Positions 26,860-36,707 of a stretch of DNA of 55,244 nucleotides are shown here, piece by piece. Source of the stretch: Macromonas bipunctata (GTDB lineage: Bacteria > Pseudomonadota > Gammaproteobacteria > Burkholderiales > Burkholderiaceae_C); assembly GCF_002837135.1 (NCBI RefSeq), contig NZ_NWBQ01000022.1, positions 385 through 55,628 on the forward strand, written 5' to 3'. Every line of letters starts with the position of its first letter. Within the stretch, counting starts at the first letter, position 1. Both the position numbers and the translations under genes were made by a program. Under the pieces are notes generated by a model, which was given only the letters and a program-made list of their open reading frames with translations, searched no databases and was not told the origin of the DNA.

Positions 26860-27423
26860 TCAACGGGATTCGAGAGGGGGGTAGAACGTGGCGGCAGGTA
26901 CGGGCACGGGGGCGGTGGCGTCGGCGGTGCGGGCCGGGTTCTTGGCACGGAAGGCTTCGAGCTCCTCGGGGCTGGCTTGCAGCCTGGGCAGCGGCTGGTC
27001 GTTGCGGCGCTTGTCCAGCGAAGCCACGAACTCGGCCTCGGTCGGCAGCTCGTCGGCTTGCACGCGCGCCACCACGTCGCCGTCAAAGAACACCGACACC
27101 TTGCGTTGCTGCGCCGGCTGGCCCTGGCGGCGGAAGGTGAACACGTAGTCCCAGCGGTCGGCGTGGAACACGCTGGCCAGCAGCGGCGTGCCCAGCATGG
27201 CGCGCACCTGCTCGCGCGGCAGGCCGGGCTGCAGCGCCTGCGCCTGCTCGCGCGTGACCACGTTGCCTTGCAGGATGTCGATCTTGTACGGCGTGATCAG
27301 CCCGCCCAGCGTGCTCACCGAGCCGCTGATCTTTTCGGTGCTGGCGCAGCCCGACAGGGCCAGGGCGGCCAGCGCAGCCAGCGTGCAGCGGCGGGCGGTT
27401 AACGAAAAGGGGCGAGGCGTCAT
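26860..27423 (-). CDS. bamE: Outer-membrane protein assembly factor BamE
   Basis: Lipoprotein subunit of the BAM complex that inserts beta-barrels in the outer membrane. 187 residues. Signal peptide with lipobox LSGC near residue 22; the SmpA/OmlA domain shows [31 protein letters not shown] and [11 protein letters not shown]. The C-terminal extension after residue 140 is Pro/Ala-rich and absent from E. coli BamE (113 aa). ATG 27423 is divergent from fur with about 100 bp between, the common betaproteobacterial arrangement. Confidence 0.94.
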   Translation of the reverse strand: MTPRPFSLTARRCTLAALAALALSGCASTEKISGSVSTLGGLITPYKIDILQGNVVTREQAQALQPGLPREQVRAMLGTPLLASVFHADRWDYVFTFRRQGQPAQQRKVSVFFDGDVVARVQADELPTEAEFVASLDKRRNDQPLPRLQASPEELEAFRAKNPARTADATAPVPVPAATFYPPLESR

Positions 27424-27526
27424 CGTGTGGGCATTCCGGCAAAAAACAGGCGCCCGCAGGCGCATGGTTATATCATCCGGGGCATTGTAGCCCTTGGGCC
27501 TGGCCCCAAGCACCCGACCCGCGCCC

Positions 27527-27970
27527 ATGACCAACAACATCGACGAACTTAAGAACACTGGACTCAAAGCCACCTTGCCGCGCCTGAAAATTCTGGAAGT
27601 GTTTCAGGCCAGCGCGCAGCGCCACATGACGGCGGAGGATGTGTTCCGTGTGCTGCTGGGCGATAACGCCGACATTGGTCTGGCCACGGTGTACCGGGTG
27701 CTGACGCAGTTCGAGCAGGCGGGTCTGCTGGTGCGCAGCAACTTCGAGTCGGGCAAGGCCATGTACGAGCTCAACGAGGGCCAGCACCACGACCACCTGG
27801 TGTGCCTGGACTGTGGCCGGGTCGAGGAGTTCTTTGACCCCGAGATCGAGCGCCTGCAGCAGCAGGTGGCGCTGCAGCGTGGCTTTGCGCTGCAGGAGCA
27901 CGCGCTGTCGTTGTACGCGCACTGCACCAAGACCGACTGCGAGCACCGCACCCAGCGCACGCGGCGCTGA
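27527..27970 (+). CDS. fur: Ferric uptake regulator Fur
   Basis: Fe(II)-responsive repressor of iron uptake. 147 residues. N-terminal winged helix ([39 protein letters not shown]) and a metal/dimerisation domain with [16 protein letters not shown] and the C-terminal [10 protein letters not shown] cysteines. ATG 27527. Divergent from bamE; the 103-bp gap contains a TATATCATCC stretch suitable as promoter. Length and motifs fit Fur rather than Zur or PerR. Confidence 0.96.
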   Translation: MTNNIDELKNTGLKATLPRLKILEVFQASAQRHMTAEDVFRVLLGDNADIGLATVYRVLTQFEQAGLLVRSNFESGKAMYELNEGQHHDHLVCLDCGRVEEFFDPEIERLQQQVALQRGFALQEHALSLYAHCTKTDCEHRTQRTRR

Positions 27971-27988
27971 AGCCGGCGCCGCCCAGGT

Positions 27989-28939
27989 TCAGTAGTTGCC
28001 CACCATCGCGGCGCGCTGGCGCTGCACGAATTCCTGGTAGGTGTCGATGCCGCGCAGCTGCAGGATGGTGTTGCGCACGGCGGCCTCCACCAGCACGCCA
28101 ATGTTGCGCCCTGCCACCACCGGAATCACCGCCTTGCGGATGGCCACATCCAGCACGTTCTGGTACAGCGGTTCCGAGGGCAGGCGCTCGTAGTCGCGCT
28201 CCATCGTCTCCAGCCGCACCAGGTGCACGATCAGGCGCAGCCGCATCTTGCGCCGCACCGCCGTCTCGCCAAAGATGGCCTTGATGTCGAGCAGGCCAAT
28301 GCCGCGCACCTCCAGCAGGTTTTGCAGCAGGTCGGGGCAGCGGCCCTCGATGATGGTCTGGTTGACGCGGTCGAGGTCCACCGCGTCGTCGGCCACCAGC
28401 CCGTGCCCGCGCGAGATCAGCTCCAGCCCCAGCTCGCTCTTGCCCAGGCCCGACTCGCCCGTGATCAGCACCCCCACGCCCAGGATGTCCATGAACACCC
28501 CGTGCAGCGTGGTGCGCTCGGCAAAGTGGCGCGAGAGGTAGGCGCGCAGCACGTCGATGACGAAACCGGCGGAGTCGGCGGTGGCAAACAGCGGGATGTG
28601 GGCGCGCTCGCACATGGCCACCAGCGCCTCGGGGGCGTGCTGGTTGTCGGCCACGATCAGCACCGGCGGCTCCAGCGTGACGATGCGCGCGATGCGCCGG
28701 CGCGTGTCCTCGGCGCTGCCGTTGCCGATGTACGCCACCTCGCGCTTGCCCAGCACCTGCACCCGGTAGGGGTGGATGTAGTTGAGGTGGCCCACCACGT
28801 CGGCGCCCGAGCGGGCCTCCTTGACCGCCGCCTCGTCAAAGCGGCGCTCCGAGGCGCTCAGGCCGGCCACCCAGTGCCACTTCAGGATCTCGCGGTGGTC
28901 CTCGAACAGCACATCGGCGCTGATGGCGGTAGGCTTCAT
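27989..28939 (-). CDS. hprK: HPr kinase/phosphorylase
   Basis: Phosphorylates and dephosphorylates a serine of HPr in the PTS regulatory network. 316 residues: N-terminal domain (about 1-130), then the catalytic domain with LHGVFMDI (H146), Walker A GESGLGKS (161-168), the capping loop [11 protein letters not shown] and the signature [20 protein letters not shown]. Downstream of ptsN on the same strand (29-bp gap), the typical betaproteobacterial cluster. Convergent with fur. Confidence 0.96.
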   Translation of the reverse strand: MKPTAISADVLFEDHREILKWHWVAGLSASERRFDEAAVKEARSGADVVGHLNYIHPYRVQVLGKREVAYIGNGSAEDTRRRIARIVTLEPPVLIVADNQHAPEALVAMCERAHIPLFATADSAGFVIDVLRAYLSRHFAERTTLHGVFMDILGVGVLITGESGLGKSELGLELISRGHGLVADDAVDLDRVNQTIIEGRCPDLLQNLLEVRGIGLLDIKAIFGETAVRRKMRLRLIVHLVRLETMERDYERLPSEPLYQNVLDVAIRKAVIPVVAGRNIGVLVEAAVRNTILQLRGIDTYQEFVQRQRAAMVGNY

Positions 28940-28970
28940 GTGGGGCGCTCCCGGGGCGGCGTGGCCAGGG

Positions 28971-29441
28971 TCAGTCGGTGGTGTGGGCCGACTGCCAGCC
29001 GGCCAGCAGGCCGTGCAGCGCGGCGGCGTCGGTGCTGTCCTTCATCTGCTCGCGCAGCGCGCTGTCGCTGAGCAGCTCGGCAATCTCGGACAGAATTTCC
29101 AGGTGCTTTTGCGTGGCGGCCTCGGGCACCAGCAGGAAGATCATCAGCCGCACCGGCTGCTCGTCGGGGGCGTCAAAGCCGATCGGGTTGGCCAGCTGGA
29201 ACACCGCCGCCAGCGGCTGCTTGAGCCCCTTGATGCGCCCGTGCGGAATGGCCACGCCATGCCCCAGGCCGGTGGAGCTCAGCCGCTCGCGGGCAAACAG
29301 GCTGTCGGTGATGAGCGCACGGTTGAGCCCGTGCAACGCTTCAAACAGCAAACCCGCTTCTTCAAACGCGCGTTTTTTGCTGGTGGCATCCACGGATACC
29401 AGCACCTGGCTGGCAGGCAAAATGGCAGAAAGTCGGTTCAT
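28971..29441 (-). CDS. ptsN: Nitrogen-regulatory PTS protein EIIA(Ntr)
   Basis: Phosphoryl acceptor of the nitrogen PTS; regulates K+ transport, nitrogen and envelope responses. 156 residues, PTS_EIIA type-2 fold. The phospho-acceptor is His67 in GVAIPHGR, with LGHG just before it. ATG 29441 (MNRLSAILP) has the family N-terminus; a TTG four codons upstream is less likely. It is separated from hpf by a strong terminator, so ptsN-hprK should have their own promoter. Confidence 0.95.
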   Translation of the reverse strand: MNRLSAILPASQVLVSVDATSKKRAFEEAGLLFEALHGLNRALITDSLFARERLSSTGLGHGVAIPHGRIKGLKQPLAAVFQLANPIGFDAPDEQPVRLMIFLLVPEAATQKHLEILSEIAELLSDSALREQMKDSTDAAALHGLLAGWQSAHTTD

Positions 29442-29507
29442 GAAAAGCCTCACGGAGCGCCATTATGCCCATTTGCAGCACGGGGCAAAACGGTGTCGTT
29501 CCGGTAC

Positions 29508-29536
29508 AAAAAAGCCGCTTGAACAAGCAAGCGGCT
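29508..29536 (-). terminator. Rho-independent terminator after hpf
   Basis: On the minus strand AGCCGCTTG-CTTGTT-CAAGCGGCT forms a perfect 9-bp stem followed by a run of T residues (29513 down to 29508). It lies in the 136-bp gap between hpf and ptsN and ends the hpf transcript. Confidence 0.88.
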
Positions 29537-29577
29537 GCGGGAGTGCAGCATATCACACGCTGCACGGGCGTCCAACC

Positions 29578-29910
29578 TTATTCGACGTGGTTGCGCACCG
29601 AGTCGCGGTGGTGGTCCTGCACCTTGTCCTTGTAGCGCAGCACCTGGCGGTCGAGCTTGTCGGCCAAGTCGTCAATGGCGGCGTACATGTCGGCGTGCTG
29701 GCTTTCGGCGTGCAGATCCTTGCCCTTGACGTGGAGGTTGCACTCGGCCTTCTGGCGCAGGTCTTTCTCGGTCTGGTTGTCCACCGACAAGATGACCTTG
29801 ACATCGACCACTTGGTCAAAATGGCGCGTGATGCGCTCCAGCTTGCTGGTGACGTACTGGTGCAAGGCGGGTGTCACATCCAGGTGGTGACCATTGATCG
29901 TCAGGTTCAT
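29578..29910 (-). CDS. hpf: Ribosome hibernation promoting factor HPF
   Basis: Binds the 30S decoding region in stationary phase and inactivates ribosomes. 110 residues, short-HPF/YfiA fold: [20 protein letters not shown], then [14 protein letters not shown], the [18 protein letters not shown] strand, and a basic C-terminus. ATG 29910. In many Proteobacteria rpoN precedes hpf; here the divergent corA does. Followed by its own terminator, so it is monocistronic. Confidence 0.94.
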   Translation of the reverse strand: MNLTINGHHLDVTPALHQYVTSKLERITRHFDQVVDVKVILSVDNQTEKDLRQKAECNLHVKGKDLHAESQHADMYAAIDDLADKLDRQVLRYKDKVQDHHRDSVRNHVE

Positions 29911-30124
29911 ACAGAGCCTCCATTGTTCTGCAAAGTCCATGGCCGCAGTGCCACGGCAGGGCACGCGCGACCGCGAGAAAGCACCCCGTTTGCGGTGCCG
30001 TTGCCGCTGGCCAAAGGCGAACCAGCGACGAGTCCATTGTGTCACATTGCGGTGCGATAATCCGCGCCACTCTCCCTTTCCCCCGGACGATTTTGCGCGG
30101 TGGCCGCTGCCGCTGCACCTGCCC

Positions 30125-31111
30125 ATGCTCAACGTCTTCACCCTGGCCAATGGCCGCCTGTTCCAAGAGGAAATCGAGTCGCTCGAGGAGCTGGCGCGCT
30201 TCAAGCCCATCTGGGTGGATCTGGAGTCGCCCACACCCGAGGAGCGGCGCTGGGTGCGCCAGCACTTTGGCCTGTCCATCCCCGAGGACGCGATGGACGA
30301 GGACATCGAGGAGTCGGCGCGCTTCTTCGAGGAGGACAACGGCGAGCTGCACATCCGCTCCGACTTCCTGATCGACGACAACGACGAGGCGCGCTCGGTG
30401 CGGGTGGCGTTCATCCTCAACCAGCACAACACCGAGCTCAAGAGCCATGGCGTGCTGTTCTCCATCCACGACGAGGACGTGCCGGTGTTCCGGCTGCTGC
30501 GCCTGCGCGCGCGGCGCATGCCAGGGTTGATCTCGGACGCCAAGGAGGTGCTGCTGAGCCTGTTCGACACCGACGCCGAGTACTGCGCCGACACGGTGGA
30601 AGACATCTACGACGACCTCGACCGCGTCAGCCGCCAGGTGCTGTCGGGCGACGTGACGGACGACAAGGCCAGCGAGGTGCTGGCCGCCATTGCGCGCCAC
30701 CAGGACATGTCGGGCCGCATCCGGCGCAACATGATGGACACGCGCCGCGCCGTCAGCTTCATGATGCGCACCCGCATGCTCAACGCCGACCAGTTCGAGG
30801 ACGCGCGCCAGATCCTGCGCGACCTGGATTCGCTCGACAGCCACACCGGCTTCCTGTTCGACAAGATCAACTTTTTGATGGACGCCACCGTCGGCTTCAT
30901 CAACATCAACCAGAACAAGATCATCAAGCTGTTCTCGGTGGCCAGCGTGGCGCTGCTGCCCCCGACGCTGGTGGCCAGCATCTACGGCATGAACTTCCAG
31001 CACATGCCGGAGTTGACGCAAAAGTGGGGCTACCCCGCCGCGCTGTGCCTGATGGTGGTGTCGGCGGTGGGGCCGATGCTGTATTTCCGCAAGCGCGGCT
31101 GGCTCAAGTAG
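30125..31111 (+). CDS. corA: Magnesium/cobalt transporter CorA
   Basis: Pentameric inner-membrane Mg2+ channel. 328 residues: a large acidic N-terminal cytoplasmic funnel, a long helix ([19 protein letters not shown] onward), and two C-terminal transmembrane helices. The selectivity motif [10 protein letters not shown] lies between them, and a basic tail RKRGWLK follows. ATG 30125 gives [12 protein letters not shown], the family start. Divergent from hpf across a 214-bp gap in which I see no clear motif. Confidence 0.95.
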   Translation: MLNVFTLANGRLFQEEIESLEELARFKPIWVDLESPTPEERRWVRQHFGLSIPEDAMDEDIEESARFFEEDNGELHIRSDFLIDDNDEARSVRVAFILNQHNTELKSHGVLFSIHDEDVPVFRLLRLRARRMPGLISDAKEVLLSLFDTDAEYCADTVEDIYDDLDRVSRQVLSGDVTDDKASEVLAAIARHQDMSGRIRRNMMDTRRAVSFMMRTRMLNADQFEDARQILRDLDSLDSHTGFLFDKINFLMDATVGFININQNKIIKLFSVASVALLPPTLVASIYGMNFQHMPELTQKWGYPAALCLMVVSAVGPMLYFRKRGWLK

Positions 31112-31135
31112 CGCCTGGCGCGCGGCCCCGCAGCA

Positions 31136-31891
31136 TCACAGCAGGTTGAGCGCCTTGCGGATCATGCGGGCGCTGTAGTGGCGCGCGATTTGGCCCAAAA
31201 AGTGCTGAAAGTCCAGGTGTGCGCTGTTGTCGGCGCGGTCCGAGATGGTGCGCACCACCGCGCACGGCACGCCTTGGTCGCGGCACACCTGCACCACCGC
31301 CGCGCCCTCCATGTCCACCGCCAGCGCGTCGGGCAGTTCGGCGCGCAGGGCGTTGCTTTCGGCCACGGTGGCCACAAAGCGGTCGCCGGTGATGAGCAGG
31401 CCCCGGTGCACGCTGGGCGTGTGCAGGCCAAAGGCGCGCAGCGTCTCGGCGTCCAGCAGCTTGGGCAGCCAGGTGATGGTGTCCTTGGCCGCCTCCAGCA
31501 GCACCTGGCTCAGGGCCATTTCGGTGGGCAGGCGTGCCATGCCGTAGCCCGGCAGCTCGTGGCGCGGGTGCAGTGGCGAGGCGTCCATGTCGTGCTGCAG
31601 CACGCTGTGCGCCACCACCACGTCGCCCACTTCCACGCCGGGCTGCAGGCCGCCGGCCACGCCGGTGAAGATGACCTGGTCGATCTCGAAGCGCGCCAGC
31701 AGCGCAGCGGTGGTGGCCGCCGCCGCCACCTTGCCCATGCCTGAGCACACCGCCACCACCTCGTGGCCGTGCAGGTGGCCCTGCCAGAAGTCGCGCCCCA
31801 CGCAGCTGATTTTGTGCTCGTCGGGCATCAGCGCCAGCACTTCGGCCAGTTCTTCGTGCAGTGCGCTGAGGATGGCTATGCGTTGACCCAT
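31136..31891 (-). CDS. mtnN: 5'-methylthioadenosine/S-adenosylhomocysteine nucleosidase family protein
   Basis: 251 residues, PNP/UDP phosphorylase fold. Cleaves adenine from MTA/SAH in related enzymes. Visible are IAILSALHEELAEV, the glycine-rich IFTGVAGGLQPGVEVGDVVV, the nucleoside-binding VDMEGAAVVQVC and the acidic catalytic region ISDRADNSAHLDF. ATG 31891. It is 17 bp downstream of the acyl-CoA ligase on the same strand; an operon is likely, though a functional link is not obvious. Exact substrate (MTA/SAH or another nucleoside) is inferred. Confidence 0.86.
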   Translation of the reverse strand: MGQRIAILSALHEELAEVLALMPDEHKISCVGRDFWQGHLHGHEVVAVCSGMGKVAAAATTAALLARFEIDQVIFTGVAGGLQPGVEVGDVVVAHSVLQHDMDASPLHPRHELPGYGMARLPTEMALSQVLLEAAKDTITWLPKLLDAETLRAFGLHTPSVHRGLLITGDRFVATVAESNALRAELPDALAVDMEGAAVVQVCRDQGVPCAVVRTISDRADNSAHLDFQHFLGQIARHYSARMIRKALNLL

Positions 31892-31908
31892 GGTCTGTGG
31901 ACTCTCTC

Positions 31909-33612
31909 TCAGTGTGGTGGGGGCAGATCGCGCAGGGCGCGCCGCAAAATCTTGCCGACCGCGTTCTTGGGCAGCTCGGGGCGGAACTCGATCACCCGGG
32001 GCTGCTTGTACCCGGTCAGGCGGGACTGGCAATAGTCTCGCACATGTTGCGCCGTCAGGGCGGGGTCGCGTTTGACCACGATCAACTTCACCGCTTCGCT
32101 GCTGCGCGCGTCGGGCGTGCCCACCGCCCCGCATTCGAGCACGCCGTCCAGCCCCGACACCACGGCTTCAATTTCATTCGGGTAGACGTTGAAGCCACTG
32201 ACGATGATGAGGTCCTTCTTGCGGTCGAGCAGCGTGCAGTAGCCCTGTGCGTCCATCACGCCCATGTCGCCGGTGCGCAGCCAGCCATCGGCCGACAGCG
32301 CCTGCGCCGTCTCGGCGGGCTGCCGCCAGTAGCCAGCCATCACCTGCGGGCCTTGCACCGCAATCTCGCCCACCTGGCCGCAGGGCAGGGGCGTGCCGTG
32401 GTCGTCCACGATCCGCACCCGCGTGCTGGGCAGCGGCAGCCCGATGCTGCCGTTGAACACCGTGGTGGTGACGGGGTTGCAGCTCACCGATGGGCTGGCT
32501 TCCGACAGGCCATAGCCTTCGCAGATGGCGCAGCCGGTGCGTTCCAGCCAGCGTTGTGCCACCACCGCCTGCACCGCCATGCCGCCGCCCAGCGTTACCT
32601 TGAGCGAGTGCCAATCCACGCGGTCAAAGTGCCGGTGTTGCAGCAGCGCATTGAACAGCGTGTTGACCCCCGGCAACAGGTGGAAACGGTGGCGCTGCAA
32701 TTCGTGCAGCAGTGCGTCCAGGTCGCGTGCGTTGGGGATCAGGATCGCCTGTCCGCCCACGCGCAGCGTCAGCATCAGGTTCACCGTAAAGGCGAAGATG
32801 TGGTACAGCGGCAATGCACACACCGTGGTGAATGTCTCATCGGTGGGCACCTGCCGCAGCGCGGGGGCGTTCCAGGCCTCGGACTGCAACACATTGGCCA
32901 CCACATTGCGGTGCAGCAGCATGGCCGCTTTGCTGGTGCCGGTGGTGCCGCCGGTGTATTGCAGTGCGGCCAGGTCGTCTGGCCCAATGGTGGGACGGTG
33001 CAGCGGTAGATGTTGGCCCGCGCGTACCGCCGTGCGCCAACGCACCGCCTGTGGCAAGTTGAACGGCGGCACCAGCCGTTTGACGTGGCGCACCACCGTG
33101 TTCACCAGCGCCCCTTTGCAGCAGCCCAGCATATCGCCCAAACTGCACAGCAGCACGTGCCGCACCGCCGTGTGGGCGATGCAGCTTTCCAGCGTGGCGG
33201 CAAAATTTTCCAGCACCACCACGGCTTGTGCGCCCGAATCCTGCAACTGCTCCTGCAACTCGCGCGCGGTGTAGAGCGGATTGACGTTGACCAGCACCAG
33301 TCCGGCGCGCAGGATGGCCGCCACCGCCACTGGGTACTGCGGTGTGTTGGGCAGCATCACCGCCACCCGCTCGCCTTGGGCCAAACCCAGGTGTTGCAGC
33401 CACGCCGCCAGCGCCTGGGATGCCAAGTCCACCTCGCGGTAACTCCAGTGCGCCCCCAAACAATGGAAGGCGGTGCGTTGCGCGTAACGCGCAAAGCTGT
33501 CCTCCAGCAACGCCACCAGCGACGGGCAGTCGCGGGTGTCGATGTCGGCGGGCACCCCGGCGGGGTAAGCCTCCAGCCAAGGCCGGTCGGTGGGTGGGGG
33601 GCGGTGGCTCAA
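31909..33612 (-). CDS. fadD: Long-chain-fatty-acid-CoA ligase
   Basis: Activates fatty acids to acyl-CoA through acyl-AMP. About 567 residues, the family norm. The AMP-binding P-loop YTGGTTGTSKAA, the later YGLSEASP, the hinge GWLRTGDMG and the catalytic Lys near the end (LPKNAVGKILRR) are all present. Start chosen as TTG 33612 because AGGAG lies six bases upstream and the following SHRPPPTDRPWLEAYPAGVPAD matches the family N-terminus; there is no nearby ATG. Divergent from the Nudix gene. Confidence 0.93.
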   Translation of the reverse strand: MSHRPPPTDRPWLEAYPAGVPADIDTRDCPSLVALLEDSFARYAQRTAFHCLGAHWSYREVDLASQALAAWLQHLGLAQGERVAVMLPNTPQYPVAVAAILRAGLVLVNVNPLYTARELQEQLQDSGAQAVVVLENFAATLESCIAHTAVRHVLLCSLGDMLGCCKGALVNTVVRHVKRLVPPFNLPQAVRWRTAVRAGQHLPLHRPTIGPDDLAALQYTGGTTGTSKAAMLLHRNVVANVLQSEAWNAPALRQVPTDETFTTVCALPLYHIFAFTVNLMLTLRVGGQAILIPNARDLDALLHELQRHRFHLLPGVNTLFNALLQHRHFDRVDWHSLKVTLGGGMAVQAVVAQRWLERTGCAICEGYGLSEASPSVSCNPVTTTVFNGSIGLPLPSTRVRIVDDHGTPLPCGQVGEIAVQGPQVMAGYWRQPAETAQALSADGWLRTGDMGVMDAQGYCTLLDRKKDLIIVSGFNVYPNEIEAVVSGLDGVLECGAVGTPDARSSEAVKLIVVKRDPALTAQHVRDYCQSRLTGYKQPRVIEFRPELPKNAVGKILRRALRDLPPPH

Positions 33613-33715
33613 ATCCAACTCCTGGCAGGTCGGGGTGTCAGGTGCGCGGGCCTGCGTGCGGCTGCGGTGGCCTCCATTGTGCGGTCTGGCCGTGGCAGCG
33701 TCGATAATCGCAGGC

Positions 33716-34186
33716 ATGAACACCCGCTGGAAACCCAACGTCACTGTGGCCGCCATCATCGAACGCGATGGCCGCTACCTGCTGGTCGAAGAACACACCC
33801 CCGACGGCCTGCGCCTGAACAACCCGGCGGGGCACCTTGACCCCGGTGAAGGCTTGGTACAAGGCTGCGCGCGCGAGGCACTGGAAGAAACCGCGCACCA
33901 CTTTACGCCCACGGCGCTGGTGGGGATCTACCTGTCGGCCTCCCATACCCGTGGCGAGGACGGCATCACCTACCTGCGATTTGCCTTTTGTGGTGAGCTG
34001 GGGGCCGAGGTGCCCGGCCAGACGCTGGACGCGGGCATTGTGCGCACCGTGTGGCTCACGCCCGACGAAGTGCGTGCCAGCACCGACCGCCACCGCAGTG
34101 CCTTGGTGTTGCAGTGCATCGAAGACCACTTGGCCGGCCAGCGCCACCCGCTGACGCTGCTGCACACGCAGCTCACCGCCGCCTGA
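33716..34186 (+). CDS. Nudix hydrolase, NudJ-like
   Basis: 156 residues. The Nudix box spans G39 to about residue 60 (GHLDPGEGLVQGCAREALEE; G-x5-E-x7-RE-x2-EE complete). The start MNTRWKPNVTVAAIIERDGRYLLVEE is typical of the NudJ/phosphatase group that acts on nucleoside triphosphates and thiamine or prenyl pyrophosphates in E. coli. ATG 33716. Followed after 16 bp by yaeQ. Substrate not predictable. Confidence 0.9.
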   Translation: MNTRWKPNVTVAAIIERDGRYLLVEEHTPDGLRLNNPAGHLDPGEGLVQGCAREALEETAHHFTPTALVGIYLSASHTRGEDGITYLRFAFCGELGAEVPGQTLDAGIVRTVWLTPDEVRASTDRHRSALVLQCIEDHLAGQRHPLTLLHTQLTAA

Positions 34187-34202
34187 ACCGAGAAAGTTGC
34201 CC

Positions 34203-34763
34203 ATGGCCATCAAATCCACCGTGTTCAAAGCGAACCTGCAAATCGCCGACATCGACCACAACTACTACGCCGACCACGCCCTGACCTTGGCGCGCCACCC
34301 CAGCGAAAACGACGAGCGCATGATGGTGCGGCTGGTGGCGCTGGCCCTCAACGCCCACTTGCTGCAAGATGTGTGCAACGGCGATGGCACCTTGGCCTTT
34401 GGCGCGGGCCTGTCCGACCCCAGCGACCCCGATGTGCACTTGACCGACTTCACGGGCCGCAAGCGGCTGTGGATCGAGGTTGGCCAGCCCGAAGACAAAC
34501 CCCTGTCCAAAGCGTGCAGTCAGGCCGATGCCGTGTACGTCTACACCTACGCTTCGTCCGCCGACATCTGGTGGAAAGGCATCGAAAGCAAACTCAGCCG
34601 TTTTGACAAGTTGCAAGTGTGGCGCTTGCCCACCGATGCCACCCGCGACCTTGCTGGTGTGGCCGAGCGCAGCATGCAGCTGCAAGCCACCGTGCTCGAC
34701 GGCACCTTGACCTTGAGCAGCGACAAGGGCAGCGTCAGCCTGGAGCCTGTGCGCTGGAAGTAG
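34203..34763 (+). CDS. yaeQ: YaeQ family protein
   Basis: 186 residues, matching the family length. MAIKSTVFKANLQIADIDHNYYADHALTLARHPSE and the central RLWIEVGQP followed by KACSQADAVYVYTY are family hallmarks; the fold is PD-(D/E)XK-like, with the E of WIEVGQP in the expected place. Linked by E. coli genetics to RfaH-type transcription effects, but its biochemical role is unsettled. ATG 34203, 16 bp after the Nudix gene. Confidence 0.93.
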   Translation: MAIKSTVFKANLQIADIDHNYYADHALTLARHPSENDERMMVRLVALALNAHLLQDVCNGDGTLAFGAGLSDPSDPDVHLTDFTGRKRLWIEVGQPEDKPLSKACSQADAVYVYTYASSADIWWKGIESKLSRFDKLQVWRLPTDATRDLAGVAERSMQLQATVLDGTLTLSSDKGSVSLEPVRWK

Positions 34764-34859
34764 CCTCGCTTCTTTTGTTGGTCGCACGTCATACGGCCGC
34801 GCAATAATGGCCGCGCTTTTTCTTCGTTCTCTATTCCATCACATCAGCAGGAGCATTCC

Positions 34860-35711
34860 ATGAGCGACATCCACACCATCGGCGTTATTGGCGCGGGCAC
34901 CATGGGCAACGGCATTGCCCAAGTGTGTGCGGCCAACGGCTTGCGCGTGATCATGGTCGATATCAGCGACGCAGCCGTACAAAAAGGCTTGGCCACCATC
35001 GCGGGCAGCTTGGAGCGTCTGGTCAAAAAAGACAAACTCAGCGCCGCCGACAAAGAGGCCACCTTGGCCCGCATCCAGCCTTCCAGCAGCTACGACGACC
35101 TCCAGGGCGCGCAACTGGTGGTGGAAGCCGCCACCGAAAACCAGGAACTCAAAATCAAGATCCTGCGCCAGCTCGACGGCCTGCTGCCGCCCGAGACCGT
35201 GATCGCCACCAACACCAGCTCGATCGGCATCACGCAACTGGCCGCCATCACCAGCCGGCCCGACCGTTTCATCGGTATGCACTTCTTCAACCCGGTGCCC
35301 ATGATGGCGTTGGTCGAAATCATCCGTGGCCTGCAAACCAGCGATGCCACCCACGCCGCCGTCAAGGCGCTGGCCGAAAAGCTGGGCAAAACCCCCGTCA
35401 CCGTGCGCAACGCTCCCGGGTTTGTGGTCAACCGTTTGCTGATCCCGATGATCAACGAAGCCTTCTTCGTGCTGGCCGAAGGGGTGGCCAGCGCCGAAGA
35501 CATCGACGCGGGCATGAAACTGGGCTGCAACCACCCGATTGGCCCGCTGGCGCTGGCCGACCTGATTGGCCTGGACACCTGCTTGGCCATCATGAACGTG
35601 TTCTTTGCCGATTTCAACGACAGCAAGTACCGTCCCTGCCCGTTGCTCAAAGAGCTGGTGGCCGCAGGCTATTTGGGCCGCAAGACCGGGCGTGGCGTGT
35701 ACCAGTACTGA
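34860..35711 (+). CDS. hbd: 3-hydroxybutyryl-CoA dehydrogenase
   Basis: NAD(P)-dependent oxidation of (S)-3-hydroxyacyl-CoA. 283 residues. The Rossmann motif VIGAGTMGNGIAQ is near residue 9, the VEAATENQELK and GMHFFNPVP segments carry catalytic Glu/His, and NAPGFVVNRLLIPMINEA and the C-terminal helical domain follow. ATG 34860 with AGGAGCATTCC upstream. oxyR starts six bases after the stop, an unusual neighbour that suggests cotranscription. paaH is an alternative name. Confidence 0.94.
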   Translation: MSDIHTIGVIGAGTMGNGIAQVCAANGLRVIMVDISDAAVQKGLATIAGSLERLVKKDKLSAADKEATLARIQPSSSYDDLQGAQLVVEAATENQELKIKILRQLDGLLPPETVIATNTSSIGITQLAAITSRPDRFIGMHFFNPVPMMALVEIIRGLQTSDATHAAVKALAEKLGKTPVTVRNAPGFVVNRLLIPMINEAFFVLAEGVASAEDIDAGMKLGCNHPIGPLALADLIGLDTCLAIMNVFFADFNDSKYRPCPLLKELVAAGYLGRKTGRGVYQY

Positions 35712-35717
35712 AGCCGG

Positions 35718-36689
35718 ATGACACTCACCGAGCTCAAGTACATCGTGGCCGTGGCGCGTGAGCGCCACTTTGGCCGCGCGGCCGAGGCTTGCTTCGTGTC
35801 GCAGCCCACGCTCAGCGTGGCCATCAAAAAGCTGGAAGAAGAACTCGAACTCAAACTGTTTGAGCGCAACGCCAGCGAGGTCACCGTCACCCCGCTGGGC
35901 GAAGAAATCGTGCGCCAAGCCCAGGTGGTGCTGGAGCAGGCCGCTGCCATCAAGGAAATTGCCAAACGCGGCAAAGACCCACTGGCCGGGCCGTTGCGGC
36001 TGGGCGTGATCTACACCATCGGCCCCTACCTGTTGCCCGATTTGGTGCGCCAAGTGATTGAGCGCACACCGCAAATGCCGCTGATGTTGCAGGAGAACCT
36101 GACCGCCAAGCTGCTGGAGCAACTGCGGTTGGGCGAGATCGATGCCGCCATCTTGGCCGAACCCTTCCCCGATGCCAACCTGGCCGTGGCCCCGCTGTAC
36201 GACGAACCGTTTCTCGCCGCCGTGCCCTTTAGCCACCCGCTGGCGCGGCGCGATGACATCAGCGCCGAAGAGCTCAAGCAGGAGACCATGCTGCTGCTGG
36301 GCGCGGGCCACTGCTTTCGCGACCACGTGCTGGAAGTCTGTCCCGAATTCGCGCGTTTTTCCAACGACGCTGAAGGTATCCGCAAAAGCTTTGAAGGCTC
36401 CTCGCTCGAAACCATCAAGCACATGGTCGCCGCCGGCATGGGCGTGACGCTGGTGCCGCGCTTGAGCGTGCCCGCCAGTGCCCTCACGCCCCAGGCCAAG
36501 ACCGCGCGACCTGCTGCCGGCCCCGGCGATGTGGCCTATGTGCGCTACCTGCCGTTCGTCGGCGACCCGCCCACCCGGCGCGTGGTGCTGGTGTGGCGGC
36601 GCAGCTTTACCCGTTACGAAGCCATTGCCGCCCTGCGCAACGCCGTCTACGCGTGCGAGCTGCCGGGCGTGCAACGCCTGTCCGCCTGA
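35718..36689 (+). CDS. oxyR: Hydrogen-peroxide sensor and LysR-type activator OxyR
   Basis: 323 residues. The N-terminal LysR winged helix has FGRAAEACFVSQPTLSVAIKKLEEEL. The peroxide-sensing cysteines are at exactly C199 and C208 (GHCFRDHVLEVC), the same numbers as in E. coli, so this is a true OxyR rather than a generic LysR protein. ATG 35718 lies six bases after the hbd stop; ubiA follows 18 bp downstream. The catalase or peroxiredoxin genes it would control are not in the window. Confidence 0.95.
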   Translation: MTLTELKYIVAVARERHFGRAAEACFVSQPTLSVAIKKLEEELELKLFERNASEVTVTPLGEEIVRQAQVVLEQAAAIKEIAKRGKDPLAGPLRLGVIYTIGPYLLPDLVRQVIERTPQMPLMLQENLTAKLLEQLRLGEIDAAILAEPFPDANLAVAPLYDEPFLAAVPFSHPLARRDDISAEELKQETMLLLGAGHCFRDHVLEVCPEFARFSNDAEGIRKSFEGSSLETIKHMVAAGMGVTLVPRLSVPASALTPQAKTARPAAGPGDVAYVRYLPFVGDPPTRRVVLVWRRSFTRYEAIAALRNAVYACELPGVQRLSA

Positions 36690-36707
36690 ACAACGCAACG
36701 CACCGCC

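Noticed and set aside
29911-30124. Riboswitch (Mg-sensing) upstream of corA
   Set aside because: Only a short GCACC/GGTGC pairing is visible; nothing resembling a known Mg leader.
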